From the NCBI RefSeq assembly GCF_004310685.1, contig NZ_SISG01000001.1, forward strand, positions 930,001 through 994,000: 64,000 nt of DNA, read 5' to 3'. The notes beneath the pieces were generated by a model. The model did not search any database, was not told the origin of the DNA, and saw only the letters and a list, made by a program, of their open reading frames with translations. The DNA is from Glaciihabitans arcticus (lineage in GTDB: Bacteria > Actinomycetota > Actinomycetes > Actinomycetales > Microbacteriaceae). Within the stretch, counting starts at the first letter, position 1; the number at the start of each line of letters is the position of its first letter. Position numbers and translations under genes: made by a program. This document shows, one piece after another, positions 27,947 to 35,213 of this stretch.

Positions 27947-28663
27947 ATGCACTGGGACGGCGCGCTGAACCTGCGGGACCTCGGCGGGCTTCCGCTGGTC
28001 GCGGGCGGCGCGTCGGCACCGGGGCGGGTTTTCCGTTCGGGCGCGCCGGAGTGGATGACGACGCTCGGCTGGCAGCAGGCGGCCGCTGCGGGTCTCAGGA
28101 CGATCGTCGACCTGCGCAACGCCGACGAGGTCGGTCGGCGGCCCTACCACCCCGAGATTTCCGAGTCGGCGCGGGATCCGTTCACCGTGATCAGCACTCC
28201 CACCGAAGACCCTGCCGACGACGAGTTCATGGCGGTGTGCGGCCCCTGGCTCGACCACCCGCGCTCCTATGCCGACAACCTCCGCTTTTATCCGGCCAGG
28301 TTCGCCGCTGTATTCCGTGCGATTGCAGGATCGCCCGGCGTCGTGCTCGTGCACTGTTCAGGGGGGAAGGACCGCACCGGCCTCGTTTCTGCACTGCTCC
28401 TGATTCTCGCTGGTGTCGAACGCGCAGCAATTCTCGACGACTACGAGGCAGCATTCCGCGCGGCCAACACGCACCTGGCCGAGCACCCGCACCTGGCCCG
28501 CCACTTCGCCGAGACCCCCGAGGCTCTCGACGAGTGGGTCGCCGATCGACGCGATGCGTTCGACCGGTGGCTCGCCGATTTCGATGTGACCGCCTACCTG
28601 CGGGCCGCCGGCCTCGACGACACCGAGCTCGACGCCCTGCAGGACCGCCTCACCGTCTCATGA
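27947..28663 (+). CDS. tyrosine-protein phosphatase, PtpB-like (CX5R family)
   Basis: The 238-residue protein has the phosphatase loop VHCSGGKDRTG, with nucleophile Cys137 and Arg143. The N-terminal NLRDLGG motif and RSGAPEWMT near residue 30 are typical of the actinobacterial PtpB/LipA-like family, which removes phosphate from tyrosine and sometimes lipids. No signal peptide is present. It starts six bases after the thioesterase stop and is probably co-transcribed. Its 3' end overlaps the convergent HNH nuclease gene by 14 bases. Confidence 0.9.
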   Translation: MHWDGALNLRDLGGLPLVAGGASAPGRVFRSGAPEWMTTLGWQQAAAAGLRTIVDLRNADEVGRRPYHPEISESARDPFTVISTPTEDPADDEFMAVCGPWLDHPRSYADNLRFYPARFAAVFRAIAGSPGVVLVHCSGGKDRTGLVSALLLILAGVERAAILDDYEAAFRAANTHLAEHPHLARHFAETPEALDEWVADRRDAFDRWLADFDVTAYLRAAGLDDTELDALQDRLTVS

Positions 28664-29798
28664 CCGTCGCCGGGCTGGTGCGATAGACCGCTCCGCTCGG
28701 TGAGGTCCAGGCGAGCCCTCCGCCACCTGTCTGCTTCACGCGCCACGCGGTGTTGTGCCGCAGGGCGTGGTGCATCGGGCAGAGGTGGGCGAGGTTGTCG
28801 TGGTCGGTGGGTCCGCGGTTCGCCCACTCGAGGGTGTGGTCGATTTCGCAGCCGGGAGCCGCGCGGCTGCAGCCGGGATACCTGCAGGTCCCATCCCGCA
28901 CCTGAAGCCACTTGCGCAGGTCGGCGGGAACCGCGTAGCGGTCGCGCCCGACGGACAGCACGGCACCGGTCTCGGGATGCGTGAGCAGCCGCGTGAACGA
29001 GGGAGCGAGAGCGCACAGTCGGCGCGCCGTCTCGTCGTCGATCGGGCCGAACCCGTCGAGCATGGCCGGCCCGCCGTCCGTACCGAGAAGGGTGAGCGCC
29101 GGCACAGTCACGAAGACCCTCGGCACGATTCCTTTGCCACCGAACATCAGCTCACAGAAAACGTCGGCACGAAGTTGGGTGAGTGTGCGCGGCTCGGCGG
29201 CACCCTGCAGGCCGCGTGCGGCATCGGTGATGCGGTTGTAGATGGCCAGGGCATCGACGGCGGGCAGGTGCGCGGTGAGCCAGCACATGCCGTCCTTGCC
29301 GGGATCTATGGTCACCGACCGCTCGCCGACCGCCCTCTCGTGGCGCACCTGCCGCGACTCGGGATGCACCAGCTCCCGCCGCACGCGGGCGCGCCGCTCG
29401 AACTGCGCGGCGGTGAGCACCTCGGCCAGCGGAAGGACGTCGCCCTCGAAATCGGGAAGAGCTGACGCCGGCAGGGTGGACGCCTGGTCGACCACGACCT
29501 GCGCATGCCGGTAGCTGATGCGTCCGGAGGCCAGCGCCTCGAGGGTTGCCGGCAGTTGTGTGCAGAGCGCCCGACTCTCGGCGATGAGCCGCTCCGCCGA
29601 GCGCTCGGGGATGCGCAGCGCGCAGGCCAGCTCGGAACTGAGCTCGCGGCGCGCGATCACCACCGGGTCCCACGTGGACCCCGGGCGTGGCTGCTCGAGT
29701 ATCTCGACGCGTGCCGCCTCGATCAACGCCGCGCGGCGTGCGTGCAGCCCCGCTATCTCCCGATCGAGGGCGACGAGTGCGTCGAATCTGTTCTCCAT
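28650..29798 (-). CDS. DUF222 / HNH endonuclease domain protein (13E12-repeat-like)
   Basis: The protein is 382 residues from the ATG at 29798 (MENRFDALVALDREIAGLHARR). The N-terminal two-thirds is the DUF222 domain (ELACALRIPERSAERLIAESR, then GRISYRHAQVVVDQ). The C-terminal HNH nuclease core reads CRYPGCSRAAPGCEIDHTLEWANRG with HDNLAHLCPMHH. Such genes are multicopy in actinobacteria and related to the mycobacterial 13E12 repeat proteins, which are reported as DNA-damage inducible. An alternative GTG five codons upstream exists. A damage-type promoter motif stands in front of the ATG. Confidence 0.9.
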   Translation of the reverse strand: MENRFDALVALDREIAGLHARRAALIEAARVEILEQPRPGSTWDPVVIARRELSSELACALRIPERSAERLIAESRALCTQLPATLEALASGRISYRHAQVVVDQASTLPASALPDFEGDVLPLAEVLTAAQFERRARVRRELVHPESRQVRHERAVGERSVTIDPGKDGMCWLTAHLPAVDALAIYNRITDAARGLQGAAEPRTLTQLRADVFCELMFGGKGIVPRVFVTVPALTLLGTDGGPAMLDGFGPIDDETARRLCALAPSFTRLLTHPETGAVLSVGRDRYAVPADLRKWLQVRDGTCRYPGCSRAAPGCEIDHTLEWANRGPTDHDNLAHLCPMHHALRHNTAWRVKQTGGGGLAWTSPSGAVYRTSPATVMRR

Positions 29799-29804
29799 GC
29801 GGAC

Positions 29805-29827
29805 ACTGAACACAGCACCGCCGACAC
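29805..29827 (-). promoter_or_regulatory. PafBC-like motif upstream of the HNH nuclease gene
   Basis: GTGTCGGCG (29827-29819), the same nine bases as before polA, is followed by eight bases, the hexamer TTCAGT (29810-29805), six bases and the ATG. The hexamer lacks the A at position 2 of TANNNT, so the -10 is weak, but the geometry equals that of polA. Confidence 0.5.
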
Positions 29828-29874
29828 CACGAGAGGCAGGCCAGTGACGGTGACCTGTGGAGGAGAAGAAGAAC

Positions 29875-30285
29875 CTAAGCGCCGACGACCGACTCGTAAA
29901 AGGCAGCGAGCGACGTGCCGTCCCGGAGCGCGGCAAACGGCTGGGACGCGGCATCCACGAAGCCCGAAGGCAGCGAGACCACGATCGGCAATGGCGCCGA
30001 GGCAGCGAGCGGCGTACCCGCCGATGAGACCCAGGAGCCGCCCTTGCTGCGCAGGATGACTTCGCCGAGGTAGGTGCCGATGCCGAAGAGGACCTCGGCG
30101 ACCTGCTCGACCTGCACGCCGGACGCTCGAAGGCTGTCGAGCACCGAGTCCCAATAGCCGATGCTGTCGACGGAGTAGTCGATGGTGATTCCCTGTCGGG
30201 CCGCCTCAGCGACGAGGTCGGCAGCGAAGAGTGGCGCATTCTCCGCGTCGAGCGGGTGCGCGAGAGCGAGGCGAAGTTCCGCCAT
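29875..30285 (-). CDS. conserved hypothetical protein downstream of pdtaR
   Basis: This 136-residue soluble protein has no signal peptide and no motif I can assign firmly. The middle contains VEQVAEVLFGIGTYLGEVILRSKGGSWV. The YLGEVI stretch followed by a Trp resembles several small DUF families found in actinobacteria, but I cannot name one with confidence. It starts five bases after the pdtaR stop, so the two are co-translated. A role linked to PdtaR signalling is possible but unproven. Confidence 0.75.
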   Translation of the reverse strand: MAELRLALAHPLDAENAPLFAADLVAEAARQGITIDYSVDSIGYWDSVLDSLRASGVQVEQVAEVLFGIGTYLGEVILRSKGGSWVSSAGTPLAASAPLPIVVSLPSGFVDAASQPFAALRDGTSLAAFYESVVGA

Positions 30286-30290
30286 GACGA

Positions 30291-30896
30291 CTACTTCTTG
30301 GCCGACAGCTGCTCGATGATGGCCTGCGCCACGTCGTGCATGGTCAGGCGGCGGTCCATGGACGCCTTCTGGATCCAGCGGAACGCCTCGGGCTCGGTGA
30401 GCCCCATCTTCTCGTTGAGCAGGCCCTTAGCGCGATCGACGAGCTTGCGCGTCTCGAAGCGCTCGACCAGGTCGGCGACCTCGGCCTCGAGCGTGATGAT
30501 CTGGGTGTAGCGGCTGAGGGCGATCTCGATCGCCGGAAGCAGGTCGCTCGGTGTGAACGGCTTCACGACGTACGCGAGGGCGCCCGCTTCGGATGCCCGC
30601 TCGACGAGTTCCTTCTGGCTGAACGCGGTCAGCAGTACGACCGGTGCAATGTGGTTCTTGGTAAGACGTTCGGCCGCCGAGATGCCGTCGAGCTGGGGCA
30701 TCTTGACGTCCATGATGACGAGGTCGGGGCGCAGTTCTGTCGCGAGGGCGACAGCCGTCTCGCCGTCACCGGCTTCGCCGACTACCTCGAATCCGTTATC
30801 GCGGAGGATCTCCACGATGTCCATGCGGATAAGCGATTCGTCTTCAGCGACGACTACACGCCGAGGCGCTATTGAGGGTGCTTCCTGATCAGTCAC
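30291..30896 (-). CDS. pdtaR: PdtaR-like two-component response regulator with ANTAR RNA-binding domain
   Basis: This 201-residue regulator has an N-terminal receiver domain: acidic pocket VVVAEDESLIR near residue 18, phospho-acceptor Asp in LVIMDVKMPQLDG near residue 62, and KPF near residue 113. A short coiled segment leads to the C-terminal ANTAR domain (LVDRAKGLLNEKMGLTEPEAFRWIQKASMDRRLTM). ANTAR proteins bind tandem RNA hairpins and prevent termination. Its partner kinase PdtaS is usually encoded elsewhere and is absent here. Together with polA, rpsA, coaE, uvrB and uvrA it forms a conserved actinobacterial neighbourhood. Confidence 0.95.
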   Translation of the reverse strand: MTDQEAPSIAPRRVVVAEDESLIRMDIVEILRDNGFEVVGEAGDGETAVALATELRPDLVIMDVKMPQLDGISAAERLTKNHIAPVVLLTAFSQKELVERASEAGALAYVVKPFTPSDLLPAIEIALSRYTQIITLEAEVADLVERFETRKLVDRAKGLLNEKMGLTEPEAFRWIQKASMDRRLTMHDVAQAIIEQLSAKK

Positions 30897-30933
30897 ACGT
30901 CGAGCCTACGGTATTGTCAAAACGTTGTGATGC

Positions 30934-31017
30934 GCCGGATTGGCGGAATGGCAGACGCGGAGCACTCAAAATGCTTTGTCTAACGACGTGAGGGTTCGAG
31001 TCCCTCATCCGGCACCA
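30934..31017 (+). tRNA. tRNA-Leu (anticodon CAA)
   Basis: The acceptor stem GCCGGAT pairs with ATCCGGC, then A and an encoded CCA follow. The D arm is TGGCGGAATGGCAGACGC. The anticodon loop CTCAAAA sits on the AGCA/TGCT stem with anticodon CAA, reading UUG. A long variable arm typical of class II tRNAs and the TGAGG-GTTCGAG-TCCCTCA T arm are present. It is divergent from pdtaR, with 37 bases between them. Confidence 0.95.
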
Positions 31018-31170
31018 CGACCCCTCGCTCTCGACCAGTCCCGGTCGATGACTGCTTCGGGATGCCCGGCGCTCCTTCCCCGTCGCCGCTGCGCCCCGCG
31101 CGAATCCATTCAGAACAAACCATTCAGACGCATAAAAATGACACGCGTGAATACCCGTTCTGCGCACCTA

Positions 31171-31200
31171 TAGACAGAGTGTTCTCCGGGGCCCTAGATT
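31171..31200 (+). promoter_or_regulatory. predicted promoter of the secreted I36-like protein gene
   Basis: TAGACA (31171-31176) and TAGATT (31195-31200) are separated by 18 bases, which predicts a leader of about 40 bases. The 228 bases between the tRNA and this gene hold no other gene. They contain a 9-base direct repeat CCATTCAGA at 31106 and 31120. Confidence 0.5.
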
Positions 31201-31245
31201 CACGAGAGACTGTGGGGACCCATCCCCCATCTGAAAGAGGACCCA

Positions 31246-31797
31246 TTGACCAGCACGACCCCCTATAAGCGGATCGCCGCATCCCTCGTTCTCGCCTTTG
31301 TCGCCACTGTTTCGCTCGCGGTTCCCGCCCAGGCGGCCGAGTCCGCAGCTCCCCTGTCCTGCTGGTCAGACGCCGACACCGGCGAGCAGCAGTGCTTCGA
31401 GGATGACGCGACTCGCGACGCCGCCATCGAGGACCAGACGGGCACCGAGCTCAAGTCGGGAGCCGAGACCAACAAGGCGGCGAAGTCCACCACGAACGCG
31501 CGGGCTGCAGTGGCGGCGACGTACGTGCTCGCCACCTTCTACTGGTCCGCCAACTACACCGGCTCCACCTGGGTGATCACCTCCGGATACGCGTCGCTCT
31601 GCTCGACCTACTCCTACAAGGACGACATCGTGGGCGGCTGGAACGACCAGATCGGCTCGTTCAAGTCGTATGGAACCTGCAAGACAAAGCTTTCGGAGAA
31701 CGCCAACTGGACGGGCTCGTCCTACGGTCCGGTCAAGCTCGGCCCGACCCTCGGCTACCTGGGTGACAAGGCGTCGTCGTACTTCATCACCGGCTAG
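31246..31797 (+). CDS. secreted small protein with a peptidase inhibitor I36 / beta-gamma-crystallin-like domain
   Basis: The start is TTG at 31246, with AGAGGA four bases upstream. The 183-residue precursor has a clear Sec signal peptide: KR near residue 8, hydrophobic IAASLVLAFVATVSLAV, and a cleavage motif AQA near residue 30. An acidic linker is followed by an aromatic and glycine-rich domain (FYWSANYTGSTWVITSGY, then a repeat-like NWTGSSYGPVKLGPTLGYLGDKASSYFITG). Paired Tyr/Trp-Gly motifs and two Cys resemble the crystallin-like peptidase inhibitor family I36. The assignment is from motif shape only, and the target is unknown. Confidence 0.7.
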   Translation: MTSTTPYKRIAASLVLAFVATVSLAVPAQAAESAAPLSCWSDADTGEQQCFEDDATRDAAIEDQTGTELKSGAETNKAAKSTTNARAAVAATYVLATFYWSANYTGSTWVITSGYASLCSTYSYKDDIVGGWNDQIGSFKSYGTCKTKLSENANWTGSSYGPVKLGPTLGYLGDKASSYFITG

Positions 31798-31846
31798 GAC
31801 CATCTGCGGCTAGCTCTGTCACGAACTGAGAAAGGAAGGAGGCACG

Positions 31847-32404
31847 ATGATCTCGGATACCGAGCTGATCCAGCGAAGCATGGATCGGGACGATCGTGCC
31901 TTCAGCGAGCTCTTCGACCGGCATTCGACGGCGATCTACCGCTACGCCTTCCGCCTCACCCGCGACGCGGAGGACAGCCAGAAGCTCGTGCACGACACCT
32001 TCGTCACCGCGTGGAAGAGACTCGCCGACATCTCGCTCGTCGGAGAGTCCCTTCTGCCCTGGCTGATCGCCGCCTGCCGGGATCATGCTTTCGCGCTCCG
32101 GCGGTCCGCTCCCGAATCGTCTAGCCTGCCGCTCGAGTGGATCAACGCCGAACTCGCCAACCCACTCGCCAACGAGCAGTTCGCCCGCGGCCCCGAGGTC
32201 GAATGGGCCTACGCCGCAATCGAGCGTCTCGGCGAGACCGACCGCCGTCTGGTGGAGCTCTGCCTGTACGAGGGGCGTTCCTACGCCGAGGCGGCTGTGC
32301 TGCTGGGGCTGGTGCCGAGCACCCTCACCACGATCGTCGAGAGAACCCGGGGCAGGGCGCGCGTGCTGCTCTCCCGCTTCAAGGAATCCGAGGCCATGCT
32401 GTGA
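31847..32404 (+). CDS. ECF-type RNA polymerase sigma factor
   Basis: This 185-residue sigma-70-family protein has region 2 (DRAFSELFDRHSTAIYRYAFRLTRDAEDSQKLVHDTFVTAWKRL, residues about 16-58) and region 4 (LGETDRRLVELCLYEGRSYAEAAVLLGLVPSTLTTIVERTRGRAR, about 128-172). Region 3 is absent, as in ECF factors. GGAGG lies four bases before the ATG. Its stop overlaps the GTG start of the next gene, a layout typical of a sigma factor and its membrane-bound regulator. Confidence 0.88.
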   Translation: MISDTELIQRSMDRDDRAFSELFDRHSTAIYRYAFRLTRDAEDSQKLVHDTFVTAWKRLADISLVGESLLPWLIAACRDHAFALRRSAPESSSLPLEWINAELANPLANEQFARGPEVEWAYAAIERLGETDRRLVELCLYEGRSYAEAAVLLGLVPSTLTTIVERTRGRARVLLSRFKESEAML

Positions 32405-32928
32405 ACTACCTTCCCCGCAACAGCGACGTCGAGTCGCAGTTGAGCGAGGTGCGGCACGACGTGCTCACCGAGATCAAACGTGTGCGCAGCCCACGACGTT
32501 CCACCCAGTTCCGGGTGATCCGCGCCCTGGCTCTCGGCCTCACCGCGACCATCGCCCTGACCGCCGGCGCCCTCGTGATCGTGCGGGCGACCCAGGAACA
32601 GATCAACTACTCGGTGGTCTGCTACTCGGGCGAGACCCTCGGTTCGCAGACCGTCACAGTCGAATCGCCTCCCGTGGTCGACGCGAGCGACGGAAAGGGC
32701 ACTCGCCTGCGCGCCGATCCGATCTCGACCTGCGGCAACATGTGGCGCATGGGCATCGTCGGACAGGACGACTCGCCCGAGGACCCGAACACCGCCCAGT
32801 TCCCCGTGCCCGACATCGTCGGTTGCGAGCAGGCCGATGGTGTGGCTGCCGGCTTCCCGCGCGAGTTCCGCTCGATCACCGACGAGTACTTCTGCGCCCG
32901 CGTGGGCATGAAGGTCTGGAAGAGCTAG
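32401..32928 (+). CDS. single-pass membrane protein, candidate partner of the ECF sigma factor
   Basis: The GTG at 32401 overlaps the sigma factor stop (GTGA). The 175-residue protein has a charged cytosolic N-terminus of about 35 residues, one membrane segment (ALALGLTATIALTAGALVIV, residues about 40-60) and an extracytoplasmic domain with four Cys. The small intracellular part lacks the His-Cys motif of ZAS anti-sigma factors. Position suggests an anti-sigma or sensor role, but sequence does not prove it. Its TAG stop overlaps the stop of the convergent reductase gene. Confidence 0.72.
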   Translation: MNYLPRNSDVESQLSEVRHDVLTEIKRVRSPRRSTQFRVIRALALGLTATIALTAGALVIVRATQEQINYSVVCYSGETLGSQTVTVESPPVVDASDGKGTRLRADPISTCGNMWRMGIVGQDDSPEDPNTAQFPVPDIVGCEQADGVAAGFPREFRSITDEYFCARVGMKVWKS

Positions 32929-34136
32929 CCCGCAGCGATCTGCGCCCGGTAGGGCATCAGCGCGGCCTTCATCCCGAAACCGACGACGCCGACCAGGCGC
33001 CCGGACCGGTAATAGCCGGTGATCGAGTCGCCCGAGATCTCCCCCTCGAGCAGGCGGACTCCGTCGGGATCGGCGAGTCCGGGCATTCCGAAGGCCTGGA
33101 TGCTGAGGTCGAACTGGTTGGACCAGAACGAGGGCATCGGCGTGAATGACTGCGCCGCGACATCCTCGAGACTGCCATCGTCGGCGAGGTAGGCGCCGAG
33201 CACGGCACCCGCGCGGCGACCCGTGTCTGTGGGAATGTTCCAGTGCTCCACGCGCCGCGGCACGGAGTCGAACATCGTGTTCGGGAAGCGCGCGATGTCG
33301 CCCACGACATAAATGTCGCTGTGAACCGTTCCGTCCAGGCCGATGGCGCGCATCGCCGGGTCGACCAGCACGCCGTCGATCAGATCGAGACCGGATGCCG
33401 CGAGCCATTCGTCATTGCAATCGGCACCGATAGCCTCCACAACGACATCGGCCGCAAGCTCCCGACCGTCGTCAAGAACCACTCCCTCGACCCGGGATTC
33501 CCCGAGAAGGGCCACAACGCTCCGTCCGGGCAGGAACTCGACCCCGTGAGCCTCGTGGCGCGCCTGCACCTCTGCGCCCAGCACGGGCCCGAGGGCGCGC
33601 TCCATCGGCAGCGTGTTCGACGAGACGACGGTCACCTCGCAGCCGAGCTTGCGCGCGGTCGCCGCGACCTCCGAACCGATGAACCCGGAGCCGTTCACGA
33701 CCACCCGGGCACCGGGCACGAGCTCGTCACGCAAGGCCATCGCGTCATCCAGCGTGCGCAGGGTGTGCCGCCCGGCGAGCGGCGGCAGCGCGAGACGCCT
33801 GGGACGGAGGCCCGTGGCGACCACGAGGGCTCGCCACTCGCGCGTCGACCCGTCTGCGGTGGCAAGGGTGTGTGCGGCGACATCGACGGACGAGACGGGT
33901 GAGCCGAGCATCCAGTCGACATTGGCGGTTGCGGCGCGCTGCGGGAAGGCGACCGCCTCGTGGCTGACCACGGTCGACAGCACGTCCTTCGACAGCGGCG
34001 GACGATTGTACGGGAGGTGGCTCTCGTCGCCGATGACGGTGATCGGGCCGGCATAGCCGGACTTGCGCAGCGCCTCGGTGACCCGCAGGCCACCCATGGA
34101 TGCGCCGACGACGACGACGGGGCGCGAATCGGCCAC
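32925..34136 (-). CDS. FAD-dependent ferredoxin reductase
   Basis: The 403-residue protein is of the putidaredoxin/rubredoxin reductase type. It has an N-terminal FAD site (VVVGASMGGLRVTEALRKSG, residues 6-25) and YNRPPLSK near residue 44. An NAD-binding loop with the GSGFIGSEVAATARKLG motif lies near residue 149, and a second FAD motif VYVVGDIARFP near residue 275. It would move electrons from NAD(P)H to the ferredoxin encoded directly upstream, whose stop overlaps this start by one base. No cytochrome P450 or oxygenase is present in the window. Confidence 0.9.
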   Translation of the reverse strand: MADSRPVVVVGASMGGLRVTEALRKSGYAGPITVIGDESHLPYNRPPLSKDVLSTVVSHEAVAFPQRAATANVDWMLGSPVSSVDVAAHTLATADGSTREWRALVVATGLRPRRLALPPLAGRHTLRTLDDAMALRDELVPGARVVVNGSGFIGSEVAATARKLGCEVTVVSSNTLPMERALGPVLGAEVQARHEAHGVEFLPGRSVVALLGESRVEGVVLDDGRELAADVVVEAIGADCNDEWLAASGLDLIDGVLVDPAMRAIGLDGTVHSDIYVVGDIARFPNTMFDSVPRRVEHWNIPTDTGRRAGAVLGAYLADDGSLEDVAAQSFTPMPSFWSNQFDLSIQAFGMPGLADPDGVRLLEGEISGDSITGYYRSGRLVGVVGFGMKAALMPYRAQIAAG

Positions 34137-34327
34137 TAGGACAGGATTCGGATCGCCTGCATCGGGCAGACGTCGACCGCCGCCTCGATGTCGCCGCGAT
34201 TCTCCTCGTCGGATTCGGCGGTGTACTCGAGTTTGTCGTCAGCGTCGAGACGGAAGATCTGCGGTGCCTCGAAGACGCACTGGCCGTAGTTCTGGCACAT
34301 GTCCATATCGACCTTGACGGTTACCAC
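34136..34327 (-). CDS. [3Fe-4S]-type ferredoxin
   Basis: The 63-residue electron carrier starts at GTG. Cluster ligands are Cys11 and Cys17 (CQNYGQC) and Cys54 (CP). The cysteine expected for a fourth iron is missing, which is the pattern of [3Fe-4S] ferredoxins serving actinobacterial P450 enzymes. Its stop overlaps the start of the reductase by one base. The downstream oxidase must be encoded elsewhere. Confidence 0.92.
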   Translation of the reverse strand: MVTVKVDMDMCQNYGQCVFEAPQIFRLDADDKLEYTAESDEENRGDIEAAVDVCPMQAIRILS

Positions 34328-34395
34328 TGCTGCTCCTGCACGTTCGACGGGTGATACCCGATTCTTTCACCTTCGCCCGATCGGTGCTGACCGGG

Positions 34396-34866
34396 TTAGC
34401 GCGCGAGCGGTCCGAGAACCGTTGACGGGTCGGTGAGACCCGGCAGCAATCCGTCGAGAAGCCCCGCGATCTGGCGCTCCTCGTACCCGAAGTGAGTCTC
34501 CATGACGGCCTCGATGCCGTCGAGGTGGCGCAGCAGGTCCTGCGGATTCCCTCCGGCGTTCAGTGTCGCCTCCAGGCCGCTGATGAGGTGCGAGATCATG
34601 CCGTGGTCGCGCATCAGGTTGGCGACGATGTCGGTGAGCTCGGGATGTTCGGCGAGCAGCGCGGGAAACAAAGCCATGTCTTCGCCCGAGTGGTGCCCGT
34701 CGAGCGCGACGCAGAAGCCCCAGCAGAAAAGGCGGATGTCCCGAGCCAGCGTCTCCGTGTCGGCTCCCGCTTCGACGGCCTCGCGCGCGACGGCCAGGGC
34801 ATCACGCAGGCGGCCGTGCACGACCCGCAACTCGGATCCCCACGCAACCACCCGCTCGGCATTCAC
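34396..34866 (-). CDS. hemerythrin-like domain protein
   Basis: With the GTG at 34866 the protein is 156 residues. This start lies exactly six bases after TACGCT, which favours a leaderless transcript over the longer frame beginning at 34932. Predicted di-iron ligands are His17, His58 and Glu62 (GHHSGED), His88 and/or His93, His125 and Glu129/Glu130 (THFGYEE). Such domains bind oxygen, nitric oxide or iron. It is upstream of the ferredoxin pair on the same strand, but a 68-base gap leaves co-transcription uncertain. Confidence 0.82.
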   Translation of the reverse strand: MNAERVVAWGSELRVVHGRLRDALAVAREAVEAGADTETLARDIRLFCWGFCVALDGHHSGEDMALFPALLAEHPELTDIVANLMRDHGMISHLISGLEATLNAGGNPQDLLRHLDGIEAVMETHFGYEERQIAGLLDGLLPGLTDPSTVLGPLAR

Positions 34867-34872
34867 GGTAGA

Positions 34873-34878
34873 AGCGTA
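34873..34878 (-). promoter_or_regulatory. leaderless-type -10 element for the hemerythrin gene
   Basis: TACGCT followed by six bases and the GTG start. No Shine-Dalgarno sequence precedes that GTG. Confidence 0.45.
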
Positions 34879-34955
34879 GCGTCTGACCCTGCTCTCAGGG
34901 TGGGCTACTACGGTCACGGACAGCAGGCGCACCAGCGCCGCGAATGGAGGATCTT

Positions 34956-35135
34956 ATGAGCGACCCCGACGGAACAGACCTTGACCCGCAGCCCACGGAG
35001 ACGCCCGGCATCGTCTCCCCCGGTTCGACGGCGACGGGCGCGGGAACGTCCGACCCGGCCGACCCGGCCGAGTTCGGCACGACCGAGGCTGACGTCTCCG
35101 ACGGCAGCGAGCAGAAGCAGCCCCGTCAGGATTAG
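34956..35135 (+). CDS. small acidic hydrophilic protein of unknown function
   Basis: GGAGG stands five bases before the ATG at 34956, giving 59 residues. It is rich in Asp, Glu, Pro, Thr and Ser with no hydrophobic core (for example ETPGIVSPGSTATGAG), so it is probably disordered. The excellent ribosome binding site and the terminator just after the stop argue that it is a real gene. I do not recognise a family. Confidence 0.6.
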   Translation: MSDPDGTDLDPQPTETPGIVSPGSTATGAGTSDPADPAEFGTTEADVSDGSEQKQPRQD

Positions 35136-35148
35136 CCGGTTAAACGAC

Positions 35149-35189
35149 ACAAGGCGGGCCCCCGGTTGTGCCGGAGGCCCGCCTTGTGC
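35149..35189. terminator. bidirectional terminator upstream of the pyk stop
   Basis: A 13-base perfect stem, CACAAGGCGGGCC with GGCCCGCCTTGTG, encloses a 15-base loop that can form a CCGG inner pairing. It lies between the convergent small-protein gene and pyk. Confidence 0.85.
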
Positions 35190-35213
35190 GTGCACGAACG
35201 AGTCGTGCCCGAC

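Noticed and set aside
30934-31017. tRNA-Leu as integration site of a mobile element
   Set aside because: I found no integrase and no second copy of the tRNA 3' end in the window. The neighbouring accessory genes carry no mobility functions.
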